From an uncultured Verrucomicrobia subdivision 3 bacterium (GTDB lineage: Bacteria > Verrucomicrobiota > Verrucomicrobiia > Limisphaerales > UBA11358), in contig CAIZWI010000185.1 in assembly GCA_903936645.1 (NCBI GenBank), positions 1 to 38,033 on the forward strand: 38,033 bases of DNA. Reading direction: 5' to 3'. Of the stretch, positions 7,786-17,869 are shown one piece after another (the first letter of the stretch is position 1; every line of letters begins with the position of its first letter). Under the pieces are notes generated by a model. It had not been told where the DNA came from and searched no databases. It saw only the letters and a program-made list of their open reading frames with translations. A program made the position numbers and the translations under genes.

Positions 7786-10700
7786 ATGTGGATTGTCCAA
7801 TTAGCCTTGCGCCGGCCTTACACCTTCGTGGTGGCCGCACTGTTGCTGGTGCTGGTTACCCCGCTCATTCTGTTGCGGACACCCACGGATATTTTCCCGG
7901 CCATTAACATCCCGGTGGTAAGCATCATCTGGCAATATGTCGGCCTAGATGCGCAGCAGATGGAGCAGCGAGTCATTTACACGCATGAACGAGTGCTGAC
8001 CACGACGGTTAATAACATCGAGCACACGGAGTCCACCTCCTACAATGGCAATGGGGTCATCAAGGTATTCCTGCAACCGGGGGCTTCAGTGCCCGCCGCC
8101 GTGGCCCAGATTACGGCCGTTTCCCAGACGATTCTGCGCCAGCTGCCGCCCGGTTTCACGCCGCCCCTGGTCATCCAGTATAATGCCGCCTCGGTGCCGA
8201 TCCTCCAATATAGCATCAGCAGTCCTCAGCGGTCCGAGGCGGAATTGTTTGATATTTCGGTTAACCAAATCCGGGTGGGGTTGACGACCGTTCCGGGCAC
8301 TTCCATCCCTTATGCCTATGGCGGGAAAACCCGGCTGGTGTCGGTGGATCTGAACCTGGCGGATCTCAAGGCGAAGAATCTCAAGGCGCAGGATGTGGCG
8401 GATGCGGTCAATGCGCAAAACTTGGTGCTGCCGAGCGGCACGGCCAAAATTGGCGCCACCGAGTATGCGGTGGCGGTGGACACGAATGCAAAATTGATTG
8501 AGGACTTGAACCACATTCCCGTCAAGGTGGTCAATGGCGCGACGATTTATCTCAGTGACGTGGCGCAAGTCCATGATGGTTATAATCCCCAACAAAACGC
8601 GGTGCGGCTGGACGGCGTGCGCGGCACATTGCTGACTATCATGAAAGCCGGCTCGGCTTCCACCTTGGAAGTGGTGAAGGGCGTCAAGGCGGCGTTGGAA
8701 CGGGTGATGCTCACCGTGCCGCCGGATGTACAGGTTAAGGAATTTGCCGACCAGTCCTTGTTTGTCCGCGCGGCCATCAATGGGGTGGTGCGGGAAGGCA
8801 TCACGGCCGGAGCGCTCACTGCCCTGATGATCCTGCTGTTCCTGGGCTCCTGGCGCAGCACGCTGATTATTGCGCTGTCCATTCCTCTTTCGGTGCTGGC
8901 CTCGCTGGCCATCCTGAGCGCCCTGGGGGAGACTATCAATCTAATGACTTTGGGCGGGCTGGCGCTGGCGGTGGGCATTTTGGTGGATGATGCCACCGTG
9001 GCCATCGAAAACATTCACCGCCACATGGCCGCGGGCGAGCCGCTGGAAAATGCCATTCTGATCGGTGCCCAGGAAATCACCATGCCGGCCTTTGTCTCCA
9101 CCTTGTGTATTTGCATCGTATTTGTGCCGATGTTTTTCCTGACTGGGGTGGCGCGTTTTCTTTTTGTACCCCTGGCCGAGGCAGTGGTGTTTGCCATGCT
9201 GGCCAGCTACGTGATTTCGCGCACGCTGGTGCCCACACTAGTCATGTGGTTTTACCGTAATGTGCAACATTACGGGCCCGATGGGGAGGCATCCGCCGGT
9301 CCGGTCTGGCTCCGTCCCTTCAACCGTCTGCAAACGGCATTTGAACATGGTTTTGAGCGTCTCCGCCTGGGCTACCGGGCGCTGCTGGCAGCTTGTTTTA
9401 TCCATCGCAAATTATTCGCGGGGCTCTTTCTGGCCTTTTGCCTGGGTTCCTGGTGTCTCACGAAAATGTTGGGCCAGAACTTTTTCCCGGCGGTGGACAC
9501 CGGGCAGTTTCTCCTGCACTTCCGGGCGCATACCGGGACGCGCATCGAGGAAACCGAGCGGCTGGCCGACGAAGTGAACCACGCCATTCGGAAGGAAATA
9601 CCGTCCGCCGAACTGGAAGGCATTTTGGATAACATCGGCATTCCCAATTCTTCGATCAATTTGAGCTACAATATCAGCGGTGTCATTGGCGCCGGGGATG
9701 CGGATGTCATGGTTTCCCTCAAACCGGGGCATGCCCCCACGGCGGATTACGTGCGCCGGCTGCGCGCCCGGTTGAATCATGACTTTCCCGGCACGCTGTT
9801 TTATTTCCTGCCGGCGGACATTGTCAGCCAGACCCTCAATTTTGGGCTGCCTGCGCCGTATGACATTCAATTCGTGGGTCGCAACCAGGCCACGAACCGG
9901 GCCTTGGCCACCCAGTTGGCCGCCGCCATCAAACGCATTCCGGGCGCGACCGATCTCCGCGTGAACCAGCCGGATGACCTGCCCCAACTGCGGGTCACCG
10001 TGGACCGTTCCAAGGCGGCCGACCAGGGCTTGACCGACCGGGATGTGGCGAATGCCGTGCTGCTGGGGTTGAGTGGCAGCGGCCAGGTGCAGCCGGCCTA
10101 CTGGTTGAATCCCGCGATTGGGGTGCAGTATTTGATCAACGTGCGCGCGCCGGAATATGCCATGGATTCGGTTCAGCAGCTGCGCTCCATGCCGATTAGC
10201 GTCAGCCAACCGGGGCACACCAGTGCCCAAATCCTGGAAAATCTCGCCCGGGTGGACCGCGTAAATATTCCCCCCGTGATTTCTCATTACAACATTCAGC
10301 CGGTGATTGATGTTTATGGTAATGTGGATGGCCGTGACTTGGGCGGCGTCCTGGCCGACCTAAAACCATTGGTGGCGGGCATCCAAAAGCAACTGCCCCG
10401 GGGCAACAGCATTATTGTGCGGGGGCAGGCGGAAACCATGGACACCAGTTATTTGGGGTTGGGAGTGGGTTTGGTGGGTGCCATCGTGCTGATTTATTTT
10501 CTGCTCGTGGTCAATTTTCAAAGCTGGCTGGATCCTTTTATTATTATCACCGCCCTGCCGGGGGCGCTGGCCGGGGTGGTTTGGGGGTTGTGGCTTTCCC
10601 AAACCACGCTGAGCGTCCCCGCGTTGATGGGAGCCATCATGAGCATGGGGGTGGCCACGGCCAACTCCGTCCTGGTGGTGACTTTTGCCCGGGAAAATTT

Positions 10701-10974
10701 GCAGCGGGGAATGGATCCGATTACGGCCGCCCTGGAAGCAGGGACCGGTCGCATCCGCCCTATTTTAATGACGGCCCTGGCCATGGTAATCGGCATGCTC
10801 CCCCTCAGCCTCGGGTGGGGCGAGGGGGGCGAGCAAAACGCCCCGCTGGGCCGGGCGGTGATCGGCGGTTTGATCTTTGCCACCGTGGCCACGTTGTTTT
10901 TTGTGCCGATTGTATTTAGTCTGCTGCACCGTCGTAGTTTGATGGTGCCAACCCCACCCGTTGAACTGCCATGA
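7786..10974 (+). CDS. RND-family efflux permease (AcrB/HAE1-like)
   Basis: 1062 aa; TM4 motif GILVDDATVAIENIHRHM, N-terminal LRTPTDIFPAINIPVVSI, duplicated RND architecture. Confidence 0.95.
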   Translation: MWIVQLALRRPYTFVVAALLLVLVTPLILLRTPTDIFPAINIPVVSIIWQYVGLDAQQMEQRVIYTHERVLTTTVNNIEHTESTSYNGNGVIKVFLQPGASVPAAVAQITAVSQTILRQLPPGFTPPLVIQYNAASVPILQYSISSPQRSEAELFDISVNQIRVGLTTVPGTSIPYAYGGKTRLVSVDLNLADLKAKNLKAQDVADAVNAQNLVLPSGTAKIGATEYAVAVDTNAKLIEDLNHIPVKVVNGATIYLSDVAQVHDGYNPQQNAVRLDGVRGTLLTIMKAGSASTLEVVKGVKAALERVMLTVPPDVQVKEFADQSLFVRAAINGVVREGITAGALTALMILLFLGSWRSTLIIALSIPLSVLASLAILSALGETINLMTLGGLALAVGILVDDATVAIENIHRHMAAGEPLENAILIGAQEITMPAFVSTLCICIVFVPMFFLTGVARFLFVPLAEAVVFAMLASYVISRTLVPTLVMWFYRNVQHYGPDGEASAGPVWLRPFNRLQTAFEHGFERLRLGYRALLAACFIHRKLFAGLFLAFCLGSWCLTKMLGQNFFPAVDTGQFLLHFRAHTGTRIEETERLADEVNHAIRKEIPSAELEGILDNIGIPNSSINLSYNISGVIGAGDADVMVSLKPGHAPTADYVRRLRARLNHDFPGTLFYFLPADIVSQTLNFGLPAPYDIQFVGRNQATNRALATQLAAAIKRIPGATDLRVNQPDDLPQLRVTVDRSKAADQGLTDRDVANAVLLGLSGSGQVQPAYWLNPAIGVQYLINVRAPEYAMDSVQQLRSMPISVSQPGHTSAQILENLARVDRVNIPPVISHYNIQPVIDVYGNVDGRDLGGVLADLKPLVAGIQKQLPRGNSIIVRGQAETMDTSYLGLGVGLVGAIVLIYFLLVVNFQSWLDPFIIITALPGALAGVVWGLWLSQTTLSVPALMGAIMSMGVATANSVLVVTFARENLQRGMDPITAALEAGTGRIRPILMTALAMVIGMLPLSLGWGEGGEQNAPLGRAVIGGLIFATVATLFFVPIVFSLLHRRSLMVPTPPVELP

Positions 10975-12154
10975 ACCCCAACCCTCCTCCCCCATTCCGC
11001 CGGCCCGTCCAGCGTCGGCAGTCAACTTGCGCCGTCCGGTATGGATTATTTGCCTGTTGATTGTCCTCGGGCTGACCATCGGTTTTGTGCCGCGCTGGCT
11101 GGCCCGCCGCCAGTTGGTGGCGGAAACCCGGGCGGCTGACGACGTTACCCTGGTCGTGGTGGTTTCACCCGTCCCGACACGCGCCGATCTGGGAGCACCC
11201 ATTCCGGCCGAGGTGCAGGCTTTTGTGGAAGCACCCATTTATGCCCGGGCGAGTGGTTATTTAAAAAGTTGGTCGGCTGACTTGGGCGATCACGTTACCA
11301 ACGGCCAGGTGCTGGCGGAAATTGTCACCCCGGAACTGGACCAACAACTGGAGCAAGCCCGGGCTGAACTGGCACAAAACCAGGCAGCGCTGAACCTGGC
11401 TAAAATCACGGATGAACGTTGGGCGGAACTGTTAAAAACTGCCAGTGTCAGCGATCAGGAGGCGGCGGAAAAAGCGGCCGATCTGGCGCTGAAAAAAGCC
11501 CTGGTGGATGCCGCGCAGGCCAACCTCAACCGGTTGTCCGCCTTAAAAAATTTCGACCGGGTCACCGCGCCGTTCGATGGGGTCATCACCGTGCGCAACA
11601 CCGATATTGGACAATTAATCACCGCGGACGCCGGCCGGGAGTTGTTCCGGCTGGCGCAAACCGATCCGCTCCGAGTGTATGTGCGGGTGCCGCAAACGCT
11701 GATTCACACCGTGCTGCCCGGCCAGACGGCGGAAATGATTTTCCAGGAAATGCCCGGCCGCAAATTCACCGCCGTGGTCACCCGTTCCGCCGGAGCCGTG
11801 GATGCCGCTTCCCGGACCCTGTTGGTGGAATTGCAGTTGCAGAATCCCCGGGGGGAAATCTTCGCCGGAAGTTACGCCCAGGTTAGGTTCAATGACACCG
11901 CCGGTCCGGCGGTCCTGCGCGTTTCCGACAGCGTGCTGATCACCCGGGCCCAGGGGGTGCAGGCCGCGGTGGTGGACAGCGACGGCCGGGTGCACTTGCG
12001 CAACCTCACGTTGGGCCGTGATTTTGGCAATTACGTTGAGATCCTAGCCGGTTTAACCACCACCGACCGGGTGATTATCAATCCGCCCGATGCCGTTAGT
12101 GAAGGCATGACTGTGCAGGTGGCAGCCCCAACCGAAACCACCCCGGCCAAATGA
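10961..12154 (+). CDS. RND efflux membrane-fusion (periplasmic adaptor) protein; start codon uncertain (TTG 10961 in the ORF track)
   Basis: PIYARASGYLKSWSADLGDHVTNGQVLAEIVTPELDQQL lipoyl-type motif, coiled coil, FDRVTAPFDGVITVRNTDIGQLI. Confidence 0.92.
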   Translation: MNCHEPQPSSPIPPARPASAVNLRRPVWIICLLIVLGLTIGFVPRWLARRQLVAETRAADDVTLVVVVSPVPTRADLGAPIPAEVQAFVEAPIYARASGYLKSWSADLGDHVTNGQVLAEIVTPELDQQLEQARAELAQNQAALNLAKITDERWAELLKTASVSDQEAAEKAADLALKKALVDAAQANLNRLSALKNFDRVTAPFDGVITVRNTDIGQLITADAGRELFRLAQTDPLRVYVRVPQTLIHTVLPGQTAEMIFQEMPGRKFTAVVTRSAGAVDAASRTLLVELQLQNPRGEIFAGSYAQVRFNDTAGPAVLRVSDSVLITRAQGVQAAVVDSDGRVHLRNLTLGRDFGNYVEILAGLTTTDRVIINPPDAVSEGMTVQVAAPTETTPAK

Positions 12155-13617
12155 ACCAACTCCGATTATTGCTGCTGCCACTATGCGCCCTGGCAATGGC
12201 CGGTTGCCAGGTTGGACCAAGTTACCAACGTCCCCCGGTCCAAGCCACCGGAGCGGCCCCAGCGGCCTTTACCGATCTCGTGGTGACAAACCACGACACC
12301 GTGGTCTGGAAAGTTGCCACGCCGGCCGCCGACCAACCCCGGGGGGAATGGTGGCGCTTGTTTCAGGACGTGCAGTTAAATTCCTTGGAAGCCCTCGCGG
12401 CCACCAACAACCAAAATTTGGCTGCCGCCGCCGCCCGTTTGGACCAAGCCCGTGACTTGGCCGCCGCCGCGCGCGCGGAATATTACCCCACCCTCACTGC
12501 CGGTGGCACCCCCGGTGGGGAAGTGAGCCGGCAGCGCACCAGTGCGGCCGCACCGGTATCTGGCCACGAGGCCGGGGTGACGCATACGTACAATACCTTT
12601 ACCGCCCCGCTGTACCTGGGCTGGGAACCGGATTTGTGGGGCCGCCTGCGCAACCAGTCCGGTGCCGCCCGCGCCCGATACGCCGCTGCTGCCGATGACC
12701 TGGCCTCCGCCCGCCTGGCTCTGGCCGCGGAAACGGCCGCTGACTATTTCACCCTGCGGGCACTGGACAATCAGCGCAATCTCCTGGCCGACACCATTGC
12801 CACTTACCAACGCTCGCTCGCGCTCGTGCAAAACCGCCGGCGCGGTGGGGTGGTAACCGATCTGGACGTGGCCCAGGCCGCCACGCAACTGCATTCGGCG
12901 GAGGCGCGTTTGCCGGTCATTGAACTGGCCCGCGAGCAATTGCAGAACGCCCTTGCGTTGTTGTGCGGCCAGCCCCCCATGAATTTTGCCGTGGCCACCA
13001 ACACCTTTGCGCCCGCAGCCTTTCCGGTGGTGCCGGCCAGTCTGCCCGGGGAATTACTGGAACACCGGCCCGATATCGCTGCTGCCGAACGGCGCATGGC
13101 CGCCGCCAATGCCAGCGTGGGGGTGGCGAAGACCGCCTTTTTCCCCACCGTGCGGATCAACGGGGTGGCGGGCTTCCAATCCGTGGATGCCGCCACGTGG
13201 TTTGACTGGCCAAATCATTTCTGGTCCGTGGGTCCGTCCGTAACCTTGCCCATCTTCACGGGCGGCCTCAATCGCGCCAACCTTGCCGCCGCGCGCGACG
13301 CTTATAACGAAGCGGTGGCGAATTACCGGCAGACCGTGCTGACGGCGTTTACGCAAGTGCAGGATGCGCTGGCCGCCGAGCATTGGCTGGCCGAACAATG
13401 GTCGGCGGAGCAAGCCGCCCTGGCGTCCTCCCAAAAAGCCCTGGTCATTGCCAACAACCGTTATCATGCGGGTTTGGTCATCTACCTGGATGTGGCCGCG
13501 GCCCAGAACGATGCACTGACACACGAGAGCACCCTGGTGCAACTCAGCGGGGCGCGGTTCGTGGCCACGATCAATTTGGTGAAAGCCTTGGGCGCCGGCT
13601 GGGAATCCGCCAATTAA
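12151..13617 (+). CDS. Outer-membrane factor, NodT/TolC-like lipoprotein
   Basis: Lipobox-like MAGC near the N-terminus, GPSYQRPPV, GWEPDLWGRLRNQSGAARARYAA, EHRPDIAAAERRMAAANASVGVAKTAFFPT. Confidence 0.93.
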   Translation: MNQLRLLLLPLCALAMAGCQVGPSYQRPPVQATGAAPAAFTDLVVTNHDTVVWKVATPAADQPRGEWWRLFQDVQLNSLEALAATNNQNLAAAAARLDQARDLAAAARAEYYPTLTAGGTPGGEVSRQRTSAAAPVSGHEAGVTHTYNTFTAPLYLGWEPDLWGRLRNQSGAARARYAAAADDLASARLALAAETAADYFTLRALDNQRNLLADTIATYQRSLALVQNRRRGGVVTDLDVAQAATQLHSAEARLPVIELAREQLQNALALLCGQPPMNFAVATNTFAPAAFPVVPASLPGELLEHRPDIAAAERRMAAANASVGVAKTAFFPTVRINGVAGFQSVDAATWFDWPNHFWSVGPSVTLPIFTGGLNRANLAAARDAYNEAVANYRQTVLTAFTQVQDALAAEHWLAEQWSAEQAALASSQKALVIANNRYHAGLVIYLDVAAAQNDALTHESTLVQLSGARFVATINLVKALGAGWESAN

Positions 13618-13738
13618 CAAATGGTTTTATCGGCCTGTCGGACATCAGAAGGGCATCTTCGCTCCAGACCATAATTTCCTCTAGTTTGCATTTGGTGATA
13701 TCTTGACATCAAAAAGCAATGTGTCATGGTTTTAATGT

Positions 13739-14005
13739 ATGAGAACAACGCTCACCATTGACGATGATGTGGCCGGAATACTCCAAAAGAAGGTCGGTCA
13801 ATCGGGTCATTCCTTCAAACAGGTAGTAAATGATCTGTTGCGCTCCGGTCTTGCCGCGAATGGCGAGGTGACTCTTCAGCGACCCTATGTGTCCGTGGTG
13901 GCCAAGCCGCTCGGTCTGAAACCAGGGTATGATCCCGATAAACTCAACCAGTTGGTGGCTGAATTGGAGTCCGAAGAATACGTCCGAAAACTATCGGTGA
14001 CATGA
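13739..14005 (+). CDS. Ribbon-helix-helix antitoxin (VapB-like)
   Basis: MRTTLTIDDDVAGILQKKVGQSGHSFKQVVNDLLRSGL is an RHH N-terminus; ATGA overlap with a PIN-domain start. Confidence 0.8.
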   Translation: MRTTLTIDDDVAGILQKKVGQSGHSFKQVVNDLLRSGLAANGEVTLQRPYVSVVAKPLGLKPGYDPDKLNQLVAELESEEYVRKLSVT

Positions 14006-14160
14006 TCTTGCTGGATGTGAATCTGTTGGTTTACGCCTACGACGCCAGCTCCCGGTGCCATGGCCCGGCCCGGCAATGGTGGGAAAGCCAGTTGAATGGT
14101 TCGCGGATGATTGGTTTGTCCTGGGTGACCGTGCTGGGGCTGTTCCAGCGCTTTCCGTAA
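14002..14160 (+). pseudogene. Truncated PIN-domain toxin (VapC-like), 52 aa
   Basis: Manual translation MILLDVNLLVYAYDASSRCHGPARQWWESQLNGSRMIGLSWVTVLGLFQRFP*: VapC N-terminus, stopping after about the first third of the domain. Confidence 0.75.
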
Positions 14161-14272
14161 ATGTATAACAGCCACCAGATTTCTTTATTAACCCTCTTGA
14201 ATTCTGGTCACTCGTCAATTGCCGCCGCCTGCCAAAGGTTTTTTCCCTCCTAAGTCAGCCAGCCGTGTTAAA

Positions 14273-14293
14273 TTTGCCAATCGAATTGGCAAA
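14273..14293. promoter_or_regulatory. Perfect inverted repeat TTTGCCAAT-CGA-ATTGGCAAA, candidate operator for the sugar locus
   Basis: 9-bp perfect arms with a 3-bp spacer, 44 bp before the ATG of the DUF5107 gene. Confidence 0.6.
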
Positions 14294-14337
14294 AACGACA
14301 ATTGACGATCCGGGGGAGGACCGGAAACAATGGGCGC

Positions 14338-17300
14338 ATGAACACCACCGGCTCCCGCCAGCCTGCCGTGCCCGCCACCGCCGCCGTTCGCGCGTGGGTG
14401 GATGTGATCGTGTTACCCACTTACTTGCCGGCTCCGCCGGACAAGAATCCCATGTTCTTGGAAAAGCGGGTTTACCAAGGCAGCAGCGGCCGGGTGTATC
14501 CGCTTCCGTTTACCGATCGCATCGCCGAAATCCCCACGAACCGCGCCTGGCGGGCTGTGTGGATGGAGAATGAATTTATCCGCGTGCTGGTGCTGCCGGA
14601 ACTCGGCGGGCGCATCCACGCGATTCAAGACCGGACGAACGGCTACGATTTGATCTACAACCAGCCCGTGATCAAACCCGCACTGGTCGGGCTGGCCGGT
14701 CCGTGGGCTTCGGGCGGCATTGAATTCAACTGGCCGCAACACCACCGTCCCGCCACGTTTTTGCCGGTGGACTTTGAAATTGAAGAACTCGCGGATGGAT
14801 CCAAGATCATCTGGTGTGGCGACCACGATCCCATGCTGCGCATGAAGGGCATGCACGGCATTTGCCTGCATCCGGGCCAGTCGTTGGTGGAATTAAAAGT
14901 ACGGGTGCACAATCGTACCCCGTTGCCGCAAACTTTCCTCTGGTGGGCCAATGTGGCCACGCGTGTGCATGAGGCGTACCAGAGTTTTTTTCCGCCGGAT
15001 GTTTATTACGTGGCCGACCACGCCCGGCGCTCCATGAGCGAATATCCCCTGGCCAAAGGCCATTATTATGGGGTGGATTATGGGGCCCGCGGGCGGAAGG
15101 GCATCCCGGCCGGCGAAATTCCCGAACAGTTTGTCCCCCCTCACTGCCCGCCGCAATCGCCTAAAGCCAACCTAATCGGCCTCCCAGATTACGCGCCTAA
15201 TGACCTTTCCTTTTACGCCAATATTCCCGTGCCCACCTCCTACATGTGCATGGGCAGCCAGGAGGATTTTTTTGGTGGCTATGATTATCGTGCTCAAGCG
15301 GGGTTGGTGCACATTGCCAATCATCACATCGCCCCCGGCAAAAAGCAGTGGACCTGGGGGAATCACGAGTTTGGTTATGCCTGGGACCGGAATCTAACCG
15401 ACCCCGATGCCCGGGGTGAATCCAGTCCTTACATCGAAATCATGGCGGGCGTGTACACGGACAACCAACCGGATTTCAGTTTTCTACAGCCCGGGGAAAC
15501 CAAGGCCTGGAGCCAGTACTGGTATCCCATCCAGCAAATCGGTCCGGCCCAGCAAGCCAATTTGTCCGCGGCCGTCAGTCTCCGGGTCACCCGCGGCACG
15601 ATTCGTCTGGGCGTGTCAGTGACCCGTGCCATTGCCCAAGCGGTGGTGAAACTGACTGTGCGGGGCAAGCCACTGTGGGCGCTCACCTTGGATCTGGCAC
15701 CTGGAACACCACTCGTCCGCGAAATGTCCCTGCCGCCGGGGGCAGGGGATACCGAGCTTCGGCTGGTGGTCACCGATCCCTCAGGCGCGGAAGTGATTAC
15801 CTACCAACCAAAACCCCGGGGGCAGGGGACCGTGCCGCCGCCCGCCAGCGAGCCCCTCCCGCCGGAGCAATTGGGCAGTGCCGATGAACTGTACCTTACG
15901 GGGTTGCATTTGGACCAATACCGCCATGCGACCCGCTGTCCTACTCTCTATTGGCGCGAGGCCTTGCGACGTGATCCCGGCGATGCGCGTTGTAACAACG
16001 CCCTGGGTCTGTGGCATCTCCGGCGCGGTGAGTTTGCCCTGGCCGAAACCCATTTCCGCCGCGCCCTTGCCCGGCTCACCGCCCGGAATGCCAACCCTGC
16101 GGATGGCGAAGCCTCATACAATTTGGGCCTGTGCCTGCGTTATTTAGGTCGCGATGACGAGGCTTATGCCGCTTTTTACAAGGCCATCTGGAATCAAGCC
16201 TGGCAGGCCGCCGGTTATCATGCCCTGGCGGAGTTGGACTGTAAAAAATCCCAGTGGTCCACGGCACGGGATCATCTGGACCGGTGCTTGCGGCTGAACA
16301 CCGACAATTTACGGGCGCGCAATTTGCTGGTCATGGTGCTGCGCCGGCTCGCCCGCGATACCGAGGCGAACGCTTTGCTCGCCGGCACCCTCGCGCTGGA
16401 TCCCCTCTACTGGTGGGCCAGACACCTGGCGGGGCGGGAATTGACGTGCGATTTACCCACCGCGCTGGATCTGGCCCATGACCTGGCGGCCGCAGGATTG
16501 CTGGGGGAGGCCATCACCTTGTTGGAAAATATCGCCGTGACACCGGCGGATTTGCCCGATCAAAGTTGGGGTGTGCTGCCGCTGGTGCATTATACCCTTG
16601 GGTGGTTGCAGGAAAAGGCCGGCAATGCCCCGGCCGCGCTCAAGGCCTACCAGAGCGCCGCCGCGTTGCCGCCCGATTACTGTTTTCCATCCCGCCTGGA
16701 AGATGTGGCCATCTTGGAAGCGGCTCGGCGCGCCAACCCGCTGGACGCGCGGGCACCTTATTATCTAGGGAATTTGCTTTACGACCGCCGGCGGCAGGCG
16801 GAAGCCATCCGTCTTTGGGAGCGGGCGGCCCGCCTGGATAAAAGTTTTGCCATTGTCTGGCGCAACCTGGGAATTGGTTATTTCAACATCCAACAAAAAC
16901 CCGCCCGTGCCCGGCAGGCCTATGACCGGGCCTTTCGCGCCAATCCCGCCGATGCCCGACTTCTGTTTGAGCGCGACCAACTATGGAAACGGCTGGGCGA
17001 GCGACCTGAACGGCGCTTGCAAGAATTACAGAAACATCCCCACCTAGTGGCGCAGCGGGATGATTTGAACGTGGAATTGTGCGCCTTGCTGAACCAGACT
17101 GGACAGCCCCAAATGGCTGGGCAGTTGCTGGCCAGCCGGCATTTCCAGCCCTGGGAGGGCGGGGAAGGAGCGGCCTTGGGCCAGCATGTGCGCACTGAAC
17201 TGGCCCTCGGCCGGGCCGCCCTGGCCCGGTCGGACGCCGCCGGTGCCGCCGGCCACTTTGAGAAAGCGCTGGCCGCACCGCGGAACCTCGGAGAAGCCCG

Positions 17301-17790
17301 GCATTTGCTCGCCAACCAGAGCGACGTTCACTATTGGCTGGGGTGTGCGCTGTGGCAATGCGGAGCGCGTGAACTGGCCCGGAACCAGTGGCGTGCCGCG
17401 GCGAATTTCAAAGGCGATTTTCAAGGCATGCAAGTCCGCAACTTTTCAGAAATGACCGCTTATTCCGCCCTCGCCCTCGCCCGGCTTGGTCACAAGCAGA
17501 AAGCCAGCCAGTTGTTCCAAGCGCTGCTCGCTTACGCCAAAAACCTGGCCCGCACTCCTGCCACCATTGAGTTTTTTGCCACCTCACTGCCCACCATGCT
17601 GCTGTTTGCCGATGACCTGAATGCCCGGCAGCAAACCACGGCATTATTTTTGCAAGCCCAGGCCTGGCTGGGCCGGGGCCAGGTCAAAAAATCCCGCGCC
17701 CTGCTCGCCCAAGTTCTCCAGCGCGATCCCAACCATGCCCTTGCCCTGGAATGGCAGCAAATGTCCTTTGCATTTCCCGCCGGCAAATGA
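14338..17790 (+). CDS. DUF5107 domain protein with C-terminal tetratricopeptide repeats
   Basis: N-terminal MFLEKRVYQGSSGRVYPLPFTDRI...VLVLPELGGRIHAIQDRTNGYDLIYNQPVIKPALVGLAGPWASGGIEFNWPQHHRP (DUF5107), followed by many TPR-like helices. ATG 14338 preferred over 14302. Confidence 0.88.
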   Translation: MNTTGSRQPAVPATAAVRAWVDVIVLPTYLPAPPDKNPMFLEKRVYQGSSGRVYPLPFTDRIAEIPTNRAWRAVWMENEFIRVLVLPELGGRIHAIQDRTNGYDLIYNQPVIKPALVGLAGPWASGGIEFNWPQHHRPATFLPVDFEIEELADGSKIIWCGDHDPMLRMKGMHGICLHPGQSLVELKVRVHNRTPLPQTFLWWANVATRVHEAYQSFFPPDVYYVADHARRSMSEYPLAKGHYYGVDYGARGRKGIPAGEIPEQFVPPHCPPQSPKANLIGLPDYAPNDLSFYANIPVPTSYMCMGSQEDFFGGYDYRAQAGLVHIANHHIAPGKKQWTWGNHEFGYAWDRNLTDPDARGESSPYIEIMAGVYTDNQPDFSFLQPGETKAWSQYWYPIQQIGPAQQANLSAAVSLRVTRGTIRLGVSVTRAIAQAVVKLTVRGKPLWALTLDLAPGTPLVREMSLPPGAGDTELRLVVTDPSGAEVITYQPKPRGQGTVPPPASEPLPPEQLGSADELYLTGLHLDQYRHATRCPTLYWREALRRDPGDARCNNALGLWHLRRGEFALAETHFRRALARLTARNANPADGEASYNLGLCLRYLGRDDEAYAAFYKAIWNQAWQAAGYHALAELDCKKSQWSTARDHLDRCLRLNTDNLRARNLLVMVLRRLARDTEANALLAGTLALDPLYWWARHLAGRELTCDLPTALDLAHDLAAAGLLGEAITLLENIAVTPADLPDQSWGVLPLVHYTLGWLQEKAGNAPAALKAYQSAAALPPDYCFPSRLEDVAILEAARRANPLDARAPYYLGNLLYDRRRQAEAIRLWERAARLDKSFAIVWRNLGIGYFNIQQKPARARQAYDRAFRANPADARLLFERDQLWKRLGERPERRLQELQKHPHLVAQRDDLNVELCALLNQTGQPQMAGQLLASRHFQPWEGGEGAALGQHVRTELALGRAALARSDAAGAAGHFEKALAAPRNLGEARHLLANQSDVHYWLGCALWQCGARELARNQWRAAANFKGDFQGMQVRNFSEMTAYSALALARLGHKQKASQLFQALLAYAKNLARTPATIEFFATSLPTMLLFADDLNARQQTTALFLQAQAWLGRGQVKKSRALLAQVLQRDPNHALALEWQQMSFAFPAGK

Positions 17791-17817
17791 ATACACTCCG
17801 TTATTACCAGCTCACTT

Positions 17818-17836
17818 TTCAGCCCCGGAGGCTGAA
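17818..17836 (+). other. Intergenic stem-loop TTCAGCC-CCGGA-GGCTGAA between the DUF5107 and GH27 genes
   Basis: 7-bp perfect arms, 5-nt loop; no following U-tract. Confidence 0.45.
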
Positions 17837-17869
17837 CGCGCAAAACCATGACAGCAAGAATTCCAGATC

